Assembly: GCA_963757125.1 (NCBI GenBank)
Contig: CAVWQP010000004.1
Coordinates: 1,364,001-1,428,000, forward strand
Source of the DNA: CAVVSD01 sp963757125
GTDB lineage: Bacteria > Actinomycetota > Thermoleophilia > Solirubrobacterales > Solirubrobacteraceae
Direction: 5' to 3'
Length of the DNA: 64,000 nucleotides
Within the stretch, counting starts at the first letter, position 1; every line of letters begins with the position of its first letter. This document shows, piece after piece, positions 1 through 8,802 of this stretch. The notes beneath the pieces were generated by a model. It was not told the DNA's origin. It did no database searches and worked only from the letters and a program-made list of their open reading frames with translations. Both the position numbers and the translations under genes were made by a program.

Positions 1-2
1 CG

Positions 3-1529
3 ATGCTGTTCGGCACGATCGCGGGCCTGGCGCTCGGGTGGTCGCCGGCGGCCGCGCTGCTGCTCGGCTCGCTGCTCGCGTCGCACACGCTCGTCCTCTA
101 CCCGCTCATCCGCAACGCGGGGCTGTCCAACGACCCGGTCATCGCCAGCGCGGTGGGCGCGACCGTGCTGACGGACACGATCGCGCTGGTCATCCTCGCC
201 GTCATCGCCGGGACCGAGTCGGGCACCGGCACCGAGGCGGAGATCGCGCTGCAGCTCGTGCTCGGGATGGCGGTGCTGCTGACCGTCTGCTTCGTCGTGC
301 TGCCGCGGCTGGCGCGCTGGACGTTCAGCCTGCTCGGCGGCCAGCGCACGGTGCGCTACGTCATCGCGGTCGCGGCGTTCCTCATCGCGGCCGTCGTGGC
401 CGAGACGTTCGGCATCGAGGGGATCGTCGGGGCGTTCTTCGCCGGGCTCGCGATGAACCGCCTCGTGCCGAACGAGGGCCCGCTCATGGACCGGATCGAC
501 TTCTTCGGCGCGGCGGTGTTCGTCCCCGTGTTCCTCGTGTCCGTCGGCCTGCTGCTCGACCCGTCCGTGATGTTCCGGGCCGAGACGCTCGGGCTCGCCG
601 CGCTGTTCATCGTCGCGTGCATGGGCGGCAAGATCATCGCCGCGCTGCTCACGCGGCCGCTGCTCGGGGCGACGCCCGCGGAGGCAAGCGTCGTCTACGG
701 CCTGACGACGCCGCAGGCCGCCGCCACGCTGGCGGCGACGACCGTCGGCTTCCAGATCGGCCTGTTCAGCGAGTCGGTGGTCAACGCGGTCCTCGTGCTC
801 ATCCTGGTCAGCGTCATCGTCGCGACCCTGGTCACCGAACGCGCGACGAAGCGCGTCGAGCTGCCGCCGCCGGCAGAGCGCGAGCTGGGCGAGCACGTCC
901 TCGTCGTCGTCCGCAGCCTCGACGGCGCGCCGCTCGCGCTGCGCCTCGCGCGGGCCACCGCCGAGCCGGAGACCGGCGTGGTCGACGTGATCCTCCTGCA
1001 GGGCGCGGGCGAGTCCGGCGCCGACCGGCGCGCCGACCTCGACCGCCTCGCGGGGATGAGCACGCGCCTCGGCCTCGACCTCGACCCCGCCGTCCGGGTC
1101 ACCGACCACGCGGCGCGGACCGTCGTCCTCGCCGCCAACGACCTCCGCGCCTCGCTCGTCATCGCGGTCGTGGACGACGCCGAGGCGCGCTGGGCGGAGA
1201 CCGTGTCGCTCGCCGCGGCGGCGCCGGTCGCCATCGTGCGCGGCACGATCGACCAGCCGCTGGAGGCGGTGCGGGTCGTCTCGCCCGGCGGCGAGGGCAG
1301 CGCAGCGACGGTCGCGGCGAAGCTCGCGTCGGCGGTCCCCTCCTCGGCCCAGCGGGTGACGGCGTTCGAGGAGTCGGTCGTGTCCGGCGACGTGTGGTTC
1401 TCCGCCGTGCTCGGGTGGGAGCAGCTGGAGGCGATCTCCCCGCCGGCGGGCGCCGCGTTCGTGCTCGTGCCCGACGGGCTCGTGCCGGCGACGCCCGAGG
1501 AGATCTCCCCGCCCGAGATCGTCGCCTGA
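3..1529 (+). CDS. Cation:proton antiporter (CPA2/KefB type), 5' truncated by window edge
   Basis: This is a membrane antiporter that probably exchanges Na+ or K+ for H+. About eight hydrophobic helices fill residues 1-280, including small-residue-rich pairs and the run GLTTPQAAATLAATTVGF typical of this family. Residues from about 295 to 508 are soluble and begin with a beta strand (HVLVVVRSLDG), which resembles a universal-stress-protein-like fold fused to the C-terminus. The family normally has two or three more helices at the N-terminus, so the first visible ATG is probably internal and the true start lies to the left of the window. It runs convergently toward the acyltransferase gene with only about 10 bases between the stops. 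The ion and any ligand of the soluble domain cannot be told. Confidence 0.85.
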   Translation: MLFGTIAGLALGWSPAAALLLGSLLASHTLVLYPLIRNAGLSNDPVIASAVGATVLTDTIALVILAVIAGTESGTGTEAEIALQLVLGMAVLLTVCFVVLPRLARWTFSLLGGQRTVRYVIAVAAFLIAAVVAETFGIEGIVGAFFAGLAMNRLVPNEGPLMDRIDFFGAAVFVPVFLVSVGLLLDPSVMFRAETLGLAALFIVACMGGKIIAALLTRPLLGATPAEASVVYGLTTPQAAATLAATTVGFQIGLFSESVVNAVLVLILVSVIVATLVTERATKRVELPPPAERELGEHVLVVVRSLDGAPLALRLARATAEPETGVVDVILLQGAGESGADRRADLDRLAGMSTRLGLDLDPAVRVTDHAARTVVLAANDLRASLVIAVVDDAEARWAETVSLAAAAPVAIVRGTIDQPLEAVRVVSPGGEGSAATVAAKLASAVPSSAQRVTAFEESVVSGDVWFSAVLGWEQLEAISPPAGAAFVLVPDGLVPATPEEISPPEIVA

Positions 1530-1539
1530 GCCGACGGCC

Positions 1540-3306
1540 TCACTGCGCGGCGAGCGCGCGCTCGACAAGCCGCGCGTAGACCTCCTGCCCCGCCGGGGTC
1601 GGGTGCGTGCCGTCCGGATACAGCACGCCTGGCACCGCGCTGGCCGCGTGCCAGTCGGCGATGCGCGCCTGCGGCCAGCCCTTCGCGGCGTCGGCGAGGA
1701 CGTCGTTGGCGGCGTCCCCCCAGCTGCGCGGGATCCGCACGTTGACGAGCACGACGCGGTCCACGCCCTGCAGCAGCCTGCGCAGCGTGGTCATGTCGTC
1801 GTCGGTGATCGGCCCGTTCTCCCCGAGCTGCACCGCGACCGAGGTCGGCAGGTCTCCCGCGCGGCGGTAGCTGCGCAGCCGGTCGAGGATGTCCGGCGCC
1901 TGGCGCCCGACCGCAGCGTCCACCTTCACCACCCGCCGCAGGGCAGGCTGGGCGGCGAGCATGACCGACGCGCCGACGCCGAGCGGGCGGCGGGGGCGCG
2001 ATCGGGTCGTCGCCGGCGTCGTCGACGCGGGGGCGATCTTCGCGGCCGGCGTCGCACGGGCCTTGATCGGCGCGGCGGCCTGCACCGGCGTGTCGCGCAG
2101 CGACACGAACGCGACGGCCACGACCGCAGCCGCGACGAGCGAGGCGACGATCGCCAGGCGCCCACGCGGCGGGCGCCGGTCGAGCCAGCCGCGCACCGCC
2201 GGGAACCCGGTCCGGTTGCGGATCGGCATCTCGACCCAGCGGTAGGACGCGGCCGCCAGGAGCAGCGTCACCGCGATCTGCGCGGCCGCGATGACGGTCG
2301 CCGGCCACGTGAGGTCGATGCCCGGTCGCGTGAGCGCCATCACCGGCCAGTGCCAGAGGTAGATCCCGTAGCTGCGCTCGCCGATCCACCGCAGGGGCTG
2401 GGCGCCGAGCACCGCGCCGAGCCGCGTCGCGCCGTGGGTCACGGCGCCGACGAGCACCGCCGTGACGACGGCGACCGCCGCCAGGCCGCCCTGGTAGACG
2501 GTGGGCTGGTAGTCGTTCCACGTCAGCATCGCCACGAGGAGCACGGCGAGCGCGACGGTGCCCGCGACGTCCAGCGCCGTCACCCGCGTCCTGCGGACGG
2601 CCTCGCGCGAGAGGGGCCACGCGAACGCCAGGAGCGCGCCGATGAGCAGCCCGGTCGCGTGGGTGTCGGTGCCGTAGTAGACCCGCGACGGGTCGCGGCC
2701 GGGCGTGAAGAGGACCGCCATGAGCCCGGACGAGGCGATCGCGAGGACGAGCGTGACGATCGTCGTGCGCCGCCGGCCGAGCGCCGCGACGCAGATGCCC
2801 ATGACGAGCGGCCACAGCAGGTAGAACTGCTCCTCGACGGCCAGCGACCACAGGTGGCGCAGCAGCGACGGACGCGCGAACGCCTGGAAGTACGACTGGT
2901 CGGCGAAGATCTGATGCCAGTTGTTGACGTACAGGAACGATGAGATCGCGTCCGCCCGCGTCGACGGCAGGTCGCTGGGGCTGAGGATCGCCACCGCGAG
3001 CACGGCCACCGCGATGACGAGGAACGCCGCGGGGAGCAGGCGCCGTGCCCGGCGCGCCCAGAAGGCCGGGAGGTCGATGCGCCCCGTCGCCTCGCGCTCG
3101 GCGAGCAGCAGCGAGGTGATGAGGAACCCGCTGAGGACGAAGAACAGGTCCACGCCGAGGAAGCCGCCCGGCAGCCAGCGCGCGCCGGCGTGGTACAGCA
3201 CGACGCCCGCAACGGCGACCGCCCTGATGCCGTCGAGGGCGGCGACGTACGGCAGCCCGTGACCGCGGCGGACCCGCCGCGTCATCTGCTCGTCGGTGGC
3301 GCGCAC
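1540..3306 (-). CDS. OafA/YrhL-type acyltransferase with SGNH-like C-terminal domain
   Basis: This is a 588-residue inner-membrane acyltransferase that would transfer an acyl (often acetyl) group to cell-surface glycans or peptidoglycan. Residues 20-360 form the acyltransferase-3 domain, with LDGIRAVAV at 24-32, the conserved His39 and about ten membrane helices. A proline/threonine linker follows, then a soluble SGNH-like domain from about residue 440. That domain keeps a DGTH block with the Asp-His pair near the C-terminus and GENG as block III, but the first block reads GASVM where GDSVM is usual; the Ser is kept and the preceding Asp is lost. The start used is GTG at 3306; an ATG seven codons later is an alternative. 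It is convergent with the antiporter. Confidence 0.88.
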   Translation of the reverse strand: MRATDEQMTRRVRRGHGLPYVAALDGIRAVAVAGVVLYHAGARWLPGGFLGVDLFFVLSGFLITSLLLAEREATGRIDLPAFWARRARRLLPAAFLVIAVAVLAVAILSPSDLPSTRADAISSFLYVNNWHQIFADQSYFQAFARPSLLRHLWSLAVEEQFYLLWPLVMGICVAALGRRRTTIVTLVLAIASSGLMAVLFTPGRDPSRVYYGTDTHATGLLIGALLAFAWPLSREAVRRTRVTALDVAGTVALAVLLVAMLTWNDYQPTVYQGGLAAVAVVTAVLVGAVTHGATRLGAVLGAQPLRWIGERSYGIYLWHWPVMALTRPGIDLTWPATVIAAAQIAVTLLLAAASYRWVEMPIRNRTGFPAVRGWLDRRPPRGRLAIVASLVAAAVVAVAFVSLRDTPVQAAAPIKARATPAAKIAPASTTPATTRSRPRRPLGVGASVMLAAQPALRRVVKVDAAVGRQAPDILDRLRSYRRAGDLPTSVAVQLGENGPITDDDMTTLRRLLQGVDRVVLVNVRIPRSWGDAANDVLADAAKGWPQARIADWHAASAVPGVLYPDGTHPTPAGQEVYARLVERALAAQ

Positions 3307-3322
3307 CGCGCCGCGGCCGTCC

Positions 3323-4057
3323 TCAGACGGCCGAGGGCGGGGGCGTCGAGGTCCCCGCCGGAGGCTCCGGAGCCGACGTCGTCCACTCGTCCTGCGCCGC
3401 CGGCTGCTTCGCGTCCGCGAGGGCGAAGTAGATGAGCGCGGCGGTCAGCGCGATCACGGGAGCGATCAGCGCGCTGATGATGGCCACGATGAGCGCCCCG
3501 ATGACGCCGCCGAACGCGCTCGCGAGCAGGCCGCCGAGCGCCCCGACGACGATCGCGATGAGCCAGACGAGCAGGATCGTGCCGAAGACCTGCCAGCCGT
3601 TGCCCTTGACGATCTGGCGGCTGCGCCCGAAGGCGGCGAAGATGCCCGGCCGCTCGATGACGGTCACCGGGATCGCGACGGACCAGATGGTGAGCAGGAT
3701 CAGGCCCGGGATGATGATGAGGACGAACCCGATCGCCACGCCGATGCCGAAGAGGATCGACACGACGATCACCGGGACGAAGACGGGCGTGACGCTGCTG
3801 AACAGCTCGCCGAGCGAGCTGTCGCGATGGCCGTCCTGGAGGTCGCGGACCAGCATGACGACCATGCCGGTGAAGAACGCGGTCAGGACGAGCGACACGA
3901 TGCTGCCGATCCAGTCCAGGCTGTCCGGCAGCACGAGGTTGACGACGAACTGCGCGAGGTAGATCAGCGCGGCGCCCGCCAACAGCGTTCCGACCTGCGT
4001 GCGGTAGATCTCGAACGCGCGGCTGATGATCGCTGATGGGGAGAGCGTGGTCGTCAT
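3323..4057 (-). CDS. Multi-pass membrane protein, YciC/GPDPase-membrane-domain-like
   Basis: This is a 244-residue integral membrane protein with about six hydrophobic segments and the linker ERPGIFAAFGRSRQIVKGNGWQ (residues about 143-164), which is typical of the glycerophosphodiester-phosphodiesterase membrane-domain family; the function of that family is poorly known. The C-terminus is a short Pro/Ser/Thr tail. The ATG at 4057 (MTTTLSPS) is chosen because the amphipathic start and first helix follow directly; the open frame upstream lacks coding character. The gene is divergent from the methyltransferase with 61 bases between starts, and its stop lies 17 bases upstream of the acyltransferase start, so the two may be cotranscribed. 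Confidence 0.7.
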   Translation of the reverse strand: MTTTLSPSAIISRAFEIYRTQVGTLLAGAALIYLAQFVVNLVLPDSLDWIGSIVSLVLTAFFTGMVVMLVRDLQDGHRDSSLGELFSSVTPVFVPVIVVSILFGIGVAIGFVLIIIPGLILLTIWSVAIPVTVIERPGIFAAFGRSRQIVKGNGWQVFGTILLVWLIAIVVGALGGLLASAFGGVIGALIVAIISALIAPVIALTAALIYFALADAKQPAAQDEWTTSAPEPPAGTSTPPPSAV

Positions 4058-4118
4058 GTGCGCGTCATCATCTCCGTACACCGTCCGCAACGCAACGTCT
4101 GCAACTAGGCTGGCGCGC

Positions 4119-4753
4119 GTGGACCGCGACCGGATCTCGGCGATCACCCACGGCGATCGCGCCTTCCACAACCCGCTCGATCCGGCGCGCGTCGCGGAGG
4201 CACTCGACACGCTCGGGCTCGGTCCCGGCGACCGCGTCCTGGACGCCGGCTGCGGCGCGGACCTCGAGTTCGTCGGCGGCCCCGCGGAGGAGATCGAGCC
4301 CGGCGGCGCGTACGCGGCGGCCTGCTGCCTCGGCTCGCTGCACGCCCTCGGCGGCCTGGAGCGCGGGCTGGGATGGCTGCGCGACGCCGTCGCGCCGGGC
4401 GGAGCCTCGTGATCGCGGACGGCTTCTGGTCGCGCCGCCCGACCGCGTCCTCGCGGCGCTCGGCGCGACGGAGGACGAGCTGCCGTCGTTCGAGGGCCTT
4501 CTGGGGACGTGCACCGCCGCCGGCCTGGACCCGGTCTGGCTCGCGACGAGCTCGCCGGCGGATTGGGAGCGCTACGAGTGGACGCTCATCTCCAACGGTG
4601 ACCGCTGGGCCCGCGAGCACCCGGCGGACGCGCTGGCGGACGGACGTGCGCGCGTGGATCGACGCGGCGCGCGATCGGCTGCTGGCACCGGGCGGGGCCG
4701 AGACGATCGGGTTCGCCCTCGTCGTCCTCAGGAGCCGGTCGGGAACGTCCTGA
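4119..4753 (+). pseudogene. SAM-dependent methyltransferase, frameshifted and internally deleted
   Basis: The start reads VDRDRISAITHGDRAFHN and then GDRVLDAGCG, the glycine-rich motif I of class I methyltransferases. Directly after GCG (about 4255) the protein continues with DLEFVGG, so the roughly 50-60 residues that normally carry the SAM-binding Asp/Glu and the next strand are missing in frame. Three single-base errors follow: a lost C near 4404, a lost C near 4434 and an extra G near 4648. After mental correction the rest reads continuously as LVIADGFWSRPPDRVLAALG, then a typical C-terminal helix ending near 4753. A TAGGCT hexamer at 4106-4111 lies just upstream of the GTG start, suggesting a leaderless message. 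As given it cannot encode a working enzyme. Confidence 0.7.
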
Positions 4754-5535
4754 CGCTCGCGAGGCTCAGCTCGAGCCACGGCTTCGACAGCCGCGCGATC
4801 GTCCCGTCCTGGCGCATCGCGGTGAGCGCCGCGTTCACGGGTCCGACGAGCGCGCTGCCCTTCGGCAGCGCCGCGCCGTAGCGCTCGTTCGTGCGGATGA
4901 GCCCGACGACGTCGCCGTAGCGCTGCGGCGCGCGCGCCTTGAGCGTCGCGAGCGCCGGCAGGTCGTAGACGACCGCGTCGCAGCGGCCGAGCCCGAGGTG
5001 CAGCAGCATCGAGGAGACGTCGCCGAAGAGGGTCGGCTCGCGGTCGGGCCGCACGCGCTTTGCGATGACGTCCGCGCCCGTCGTCGCCGTCTGGGCGCAG
5101 AGCCGCAGCGTTCCGCAGGTCCGCGACCGAGCGCGGCTCGCTGCGCAGGTACTGCGAGACCATGATCCCCTGGTCGACGCGCATGTAGGGGACGCTGAAG
5201 TCGACGTTGCGCGCGCGCGCCTGGGTGATCGTGATCTCCGCGAGGGCCACGTCCCACGTCTTGGCGCCGGGCGCGAGGAGCGTCGGGAACGCGCTCTGGA
5301 GGAACCCCGCCGTCGGCAGCTCCAGGCGCTGTGCCAGCGCGGTGGCGAGGTCGATCTCGAAGCCGCGCGCGTAGATGACGCTCGCCCCGTCCACGACGCC
5401 GACCTGGAAGCCCTCGCTCGGCATGCTCAGGCCGACCGTGAGCTGTCCCGGCGTGAGCGTCGCCGGCGGCGACGCCGCCGCCGGGCCCGCGAGGACGGCG
5501 GACAGCGCGAGGACGAGGAGGAGAACCCGTCTCAT
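4728..5535 (-). CDS. ABC-type amino-acid substrate-binding protein (SBP_bac_3), one frameshift
   Basis: This is a secreted binding protein of the polar-amino-acid family. It begins with a signal peptide (MRRVLLLVLALSAVLAGPAAA) and continues with the typical first lobe: TPGQLTVGLSMPSEGFQV, a region reading ARGFEIDLATALAQRL and the hinge TWDVALAEITITQARARNVDFS. One extra G near 5110 shifts the frame; with it removed the text reads ADLRNLRLCAQTATTGADVIAKRV and continues to the stop at 4728. The ATG overlaps the stop of the L,D-transpeptidase gene by four bases, so the pair is translationally coupled. No permease or ATPase gene is adjacent, so it may serve another transporter or a sensor role. 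The 3' end overlaps the end of the methyltransferase remnant convergently. Confidence 0.75.
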
Positions 5536-6602
5536 GACGTCGAGATCACCTTCACGGGGTCGCCGACCTTCAGGAAGCCGTAGAGCCATCTGGCGTTGGA
5601 GGCCGTGACGCGCACGCAGCCGTGCGACGCGGCGACGGCCGGGACGTCGGGGTACTGGTGGAACGCGATCCCGCCGTTGAAGGGCGACGCCCAGAGCAGG
5701 TACTCGCGGAACGGCGCGGACCACCAGCGCGCGAACTGGCCGTAGACCTTGAAGTCGCCCGGCGGCGTGGGGGTCGACGCCTTGCCGGTGGAGACGTGGA
5801 TGGCGCGGACGACGCGGTTGTCCTGGATCGCAAGCGTCAGCTGCTTGCCCAGGAGCACCTCGGTCCGCCGACCGGGGCCGCCTTGCGTCACCGGCGTCGG
5901 ACGCTGCGCGGTGCGGAGCTTCGCGGCCGTCTGGGAACCGATGACGCCGTCGCGGCCCAGGCCCTCCCACTTCTGGAAGGCGATGACCGCCGCGGTGGTC
6001 GCCGAGCCGAGGCGCCCGTCCGCGCCGCTCGCGTCGAGGTAGCCCAGCGCCACGAGCCGCTCCTGCGCGGCCAGCACGCTCGAGCGCTTGGGAGCCGTCG
6101 GCGCCGGGGGCGCCGTCTCGCTGACGGTCGGCGCGGGGATGTCGGGCGTCGTGAGGTAGCGCCGCGAGATGGGCCGCGCCGTGACGATGCCGGGCACGAT
6201 CCCGACCGGGATCCCGCCCTCGACCAGCAGCTGCGCACGCGTGGCGCCGCCGTTGCCGGTCGCGGTGTAGACGACCTGCGTCACGCGCGCCTGCAGGCTG
6301 TCGGCGGCGGTGTCGGTGACGAACCCGAGCCCGAGGTTCACCTGCGCCACGCCGCCGGCGATCGCGAAGGATCGCAGCGGGGTCCCCTGCGGGATGTACG
6401 TGCGCAGCCCGCGCGCCTGCTCCTCGGCGGTGGGGCCGGCGAGGAGCGCCGTCATCGCGTCCTGGGGCGTGGAGCCCGGCCGCGTGACCGACTCGACCTG
6501 CTCGCCCTGCAGGAACCAGACCTGCACGTCGGCGTGCGCAGCCGACGGCGCCGTCGCGAGCAGCACCAGAACTCCGATGATCAGCGCCGCCGTACGTCGC
6601 AC
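5532..6602 (-). CDS. L,D-transpeptidase with GerMN and peptidoglycan-binding domains
   Basis: This 356-residue exported protein has a signal peptide (1-24), a GerMN-like domain (about 30-150), a linker, a PG_binding_1 domain (about 175-235; RLVALGYLDASGADGRLG) and a YkuD catalytic domain (about 245-356). The catalytic motif is clear: a His in AFHQYP followed by SHGCVRV, with the Cys as nucleophile. The enzyme would make 3-3 crosslinks in peptidoglycan or attach molecules to it, outside the membrane. Combining GerMN with YkuD is unusual in better-known bacteria. It overlaps the next gene, an amino-acid-type binding protein, by ATGA. I am confident of the domain calls and less so of the exact physiological target. 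Confidence 0.9.
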   Translation of the reverse strand: MRRTAALIIGVLVLLATAPSAAHADVQVWFLQGEQVESVTRPGSTPQDAMTALLAGPTAEEQARGLRTYIPQGTPLRSFAIAGGVAQVNLGLGFVTDTAADSLQARVTQVVYTATGNGGATRAQLLVEGGIPVGIVPGIVTARPISRRYLTTPDIPAPTVSETAPPAPTAPKRSSVLAAQERLVALGYLDASGADGRLGSATTAAVIAFQKWEGLGRDGVIGSQTAAKLRTAQRPTPVTQGGPGRRTEVLLGKQLTLAIQDNRVVRAIHVSTGKASTPTPPGDFKVYGQFARWWSAPFREYLLWASPFNGGIAFHQYPDVPAVAASHGCVRVTASNARWLYGFLKVGDPVKVISTS

Positions 6603-6620
6603 GGCGCGGGAAGCTACACG

Positions 6621-6860
6621 TCAGTCCCCGGCTTCGCCTTCCGGGCCGAACGGGGTGCGCAGGAACTCGGAGAACACGTCGTGGGACTGCCAGGTCAGCG
6701 TCTCGAGCTCCAGCGGGCACAGGCGGATGCCGCGCCCGAGCCGCGGTGCGACGATCTCCAGCCGCACGCCGTTGCGGGTCTGCACCGTGCGCACGCGGAC
6801 CTCCGCGTACTCGTTGGCGAGCTCCATCGGCTCGCTGCCGGGGAGGTCGTGCTCGTTCAC
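6621..6860 (-). CDS. 79-residue protein coupled to the Rieske oxygenase beta subunit
   Basis: This small protein starts at a GTG that overlaps the stop of the beta-subunit gene (GTGA), so it is the third cistron of the oxygenase operon. The sequence is compact and well structured, with ELANEYAEVRVRTVQTRNG and RLEIVAPRLGRGIRLCP suggesting a small beta sheet, followed by LELETLTWQS. I recall similar short proteins beside actinobacterial Rieske oxygenases, sometimes labelled dihydrodiol dehydrogenase, although at this size it cannot hold a dehydrogenase fold. Its role is unknown; assembly or stability of the oxygenase is one possibility, which is inference from position only. Confidence 0.75.
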   Translation of the reverse strand: MNEHDLPGSEPMELANEYAEVRVRTVQTRNGVRLEIVAPRLGRGIRLCPLELETLTWQSHDVFSEFLRTPFGPEGEAGD

Positions 6861-7374
6861 AGGAACACCGCGAAGTTCTGCATCCGCACCACCGACTCGT
6901 CGAGGGCCACGACGCGGTCGGCGAGCTTCAGGCCGCCGGGCTCGCGGCGCAGCCGGTCCACGCGCCCCGCCGACACGAGGTCGGGCGCGTGGATGTCCCC
7001 GCGGCTGCGGAACAGCAGCACGTTCGATCGCACCTCGAGGTCGTCGCCTGCCTCCCACGCGCGCACGTTGCTGATGTGGCGGCGCGTGCGCGACGGCGGG
7101 TCCTCCGCCCACGCGTGGTCGGTCTCGAAGCGCTCGACGCGCTTGCGCAGCGAATAACTGTCCTCGTCGAGGTGCGCCATGTCTCGCGCAGGCTGTCGTC
7201 GAGCGAGTGGGCGCTCGTCACGCGGACGGGGATCCGATAGCGGATGTCGCCGGTGAGCATGTCGAGCCAGTCGCGGTGGCGTCGCTCGTCGAGGCACGCT
7301 GCCTCGTCGTGCACCCACGCGAGGACCTCGTGGTAGGTCTCGCTCCCGTAGGCGATGCGGGTGAGCGTCGTCAT
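6857..7374 (-). CDS. Rieske-type aromatic-ring-hydroxylating oxygenase, beta subunit (one frameshift)
   Basis: This is the small, SnoaL/NTF2-like structural subunit of a ring-hydroxylating oxygenase. The N-terminus reads YHEVLAWVHDEAACLDERRHRDWLDMLTGDIRYRIPVRV, and after the break the text continues with RRHISNVRAWEAGDDLEVRSNVLLFRSRG, both hallmarks of the family. One lost G near 7183 shifts the frame; restoring it gives SLREDMAHLDEDSYSLRKRV. The ATG at 7374 overlaps the alpha-subunit stop by four bases. The three genes alpha, beta and the 79-residue protein are therefore coupled. No dedicated reductase lies beside them; the Rieske ferredoxin at 18.3 kb could be the electron donor, which is inference. 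Confidence 0.85.
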
Positions 7375-8719
7375 CGCAGCGTCGCCACCCGGTCCGAGGT
7401 GACGCTCTCCTCCATGAGGTCGCACCAGAGGGCGAGCAGGTCGCGCTGGTTGTACTCGCCGAAGCCGGTGTAGGCGCGTCCCGGCGCGGGCCAGTCGATC
7501 GGCTCGGTCACGGTCGCGCCGTCGCGCGTGAGGCCCATGCGGCTGTGGAGGTTCAGGCGCTCGGCCATCATGCCGCGCGCCATCGCGGTGATCGACGTCC
7601 AGTTCTCGACGTCGTCCTGCTCGAACATCCCCGACGAGCCGAAGCACATGAGGTAGGCCTTGTAGGAGGCGTCCTTGTACCACTGGGGCGCCTCGCGATC
7701 GACGACGAACCAGGACAGCACCTCGGTCTCGGTCGCCGAGACGGGCTGCCAGAGGCGCAGCGAGATGAACGGCGCGACGAGGCCCTCGTCGTCGACGATC
7801 GGCCAGTTGTGGACGAAGCTGAGATTCGGCAGCGTCGTCGCGGCCGAGCATGAAGCCGGCGTCGCCGACCATGGACCGGTGGGCGTCGTCCCACACGCCG
7901 TCCATCCGGTCGATCATCTCGTCCGGGTAGCCGATGCTGAGGAGGTTCTCGCGGAAGCCGTCGGCCGACATCTTGTACGTCGTCCCGCCGCCCGAGCCCG
8001 CGAACCAGAGGGCGCCCTCCTTGCGCTTCTTCGCCTTCGGCGCGGAGAAGAGGTCGATGTCCACGACGCTCGCGTGGGTGTGGGGCGTGTGGTAGGTGTC
8101 GCCGGAGAAGTTCTCGGCGCCGATCTTCCAGTTGGCCTGAACGCGGAAGCGCTGCGGCCCGCGCAGCTCGGCGCCCGACGCGCTCTGGCCGAGGTAGAAG
8201 TCCAGGTAGAAGCGGAAGCCCCGAGGTAGTCGCCGAGGTCGGGCGCGCCGCGGGTCCAGCGAGGCGAAGATGAGCCCGTCGTAGATGTCGATCCGCGGCG
8301 CGGGCAGCAGCGAGACGCCCTCGCGCGTGCAGGCCGTCCTCGCCGCCGTAGGCGTCCTTGTGGAACGGCACGCCGGTGAGGTCGCCGGTGTTGCGGTAGG
8401 TCCACGCGTGGTACGGGCAGCGGAAGTGCGACGTGTTGCCGAGCTCCGAGCGGCAGACCTGCATCCCGCGGTGCAGGCACATGTTGAAGAGCACGCGCAC
8501 GGTGCCGTTCTCGTCGCGGACGACGATGAACGAGTCGTCGACGATCCGCCGCACGACGTAGTCGCCGGGCTCGGGGATCTCCGACTCGTGCGCCATGAAC
8601 ATCCAGGCGCGGGCGAAGACGCGCCGCTTCTCGAGCTCGAAGAGCTCGTCGTCGCTGTAGACGGTGGCGGGGATCATCCCGGCGCGCACGTCCTCGAGGA
8701 TCCGGTCCAGGTCGAGCAT
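7371..8719 (-). CDS. Rieske-type aromatic-ring-hydroxylating oxygenase, alpha subunit (several frameshifts)
   Basis: This is the catalytic subunit. The Rieske [2Fe-2S] centre is complete: Cys81-x-His83 in MCLHRG and Cys101-x2-His104 in CPYHAW. The mononuclear iron motif is visible in ENFSGDTYHTPHTH (Asp, His, His). At least four single-base errors occur near 8325, 8263, 8222 and 7837; the middle two compensate each other, so a stretch between them reads in the wrong frame (expected APDLGDYLGGFRFYLDFYLG). Start choice: ATG at 8719 (MLDLDRIL) is preferred to ATG at 8749, because the latter lies inside a palindrome in the promoter. Substrate class cannot be read reliably, although single-component-like features suggest benzoate/phenylpropionate-type aromatic acids. 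It is divergent from the LysR gene. Confidence 0.88.
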
Positions 8720-8741
8720 CGTGCCTTCAGTCTTCCCCGAT

Positions 8742-8756
8742 TCGCCCATAGGGCAA
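8742..8756. promoter_or_regulatory. Candidate LysR operator between oxygenase and regulator
   Basis: An inverted repeat, GCCC-ATA-GGGC at 8744-8754, with flanking TT and AA that extend the symmetry to 8742-8756, lies in the 83-base gap between the oxygenase alpha start and the LysR start. LysR regulators usually bind a dyad in such a divergent gap and control both directions. The site and the assignment to this regulator are inferred from position and symmetry. Confidence 0.45.
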
Positions 8757-8802
8757 ATATCAATCCCGGAGCGTTTCGCATCCGATTGGCTATGTTCGAG
8801 CG

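Noticed and set aside
695..2851. Very long open frame on the minus strand across the antiporter and acyltransferase
   Set aside because: Its translation is rich in Arg, Gly and Ala with no recognisable domain, and it lies antisense or out of frame to clear genes. High GC content leaves such frames open by chance.
8720..8749. Upstream ATG of the oxygenase alpha subunit as start
   Set aside because: It lies in the candidate LysR palindrome and adds ten residues with no family similarity; the ATG at 8719 is the better start.
8786..8800. TTGGCTATGTTCGAG before the LysR gene as another IclR-type site
   Set aside because: It shares ten bases with the site at 32584, but the similarity is confined to TTGGCTATGT, which here is explained by a -10 hexamer. 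The right half of the motif is absent.
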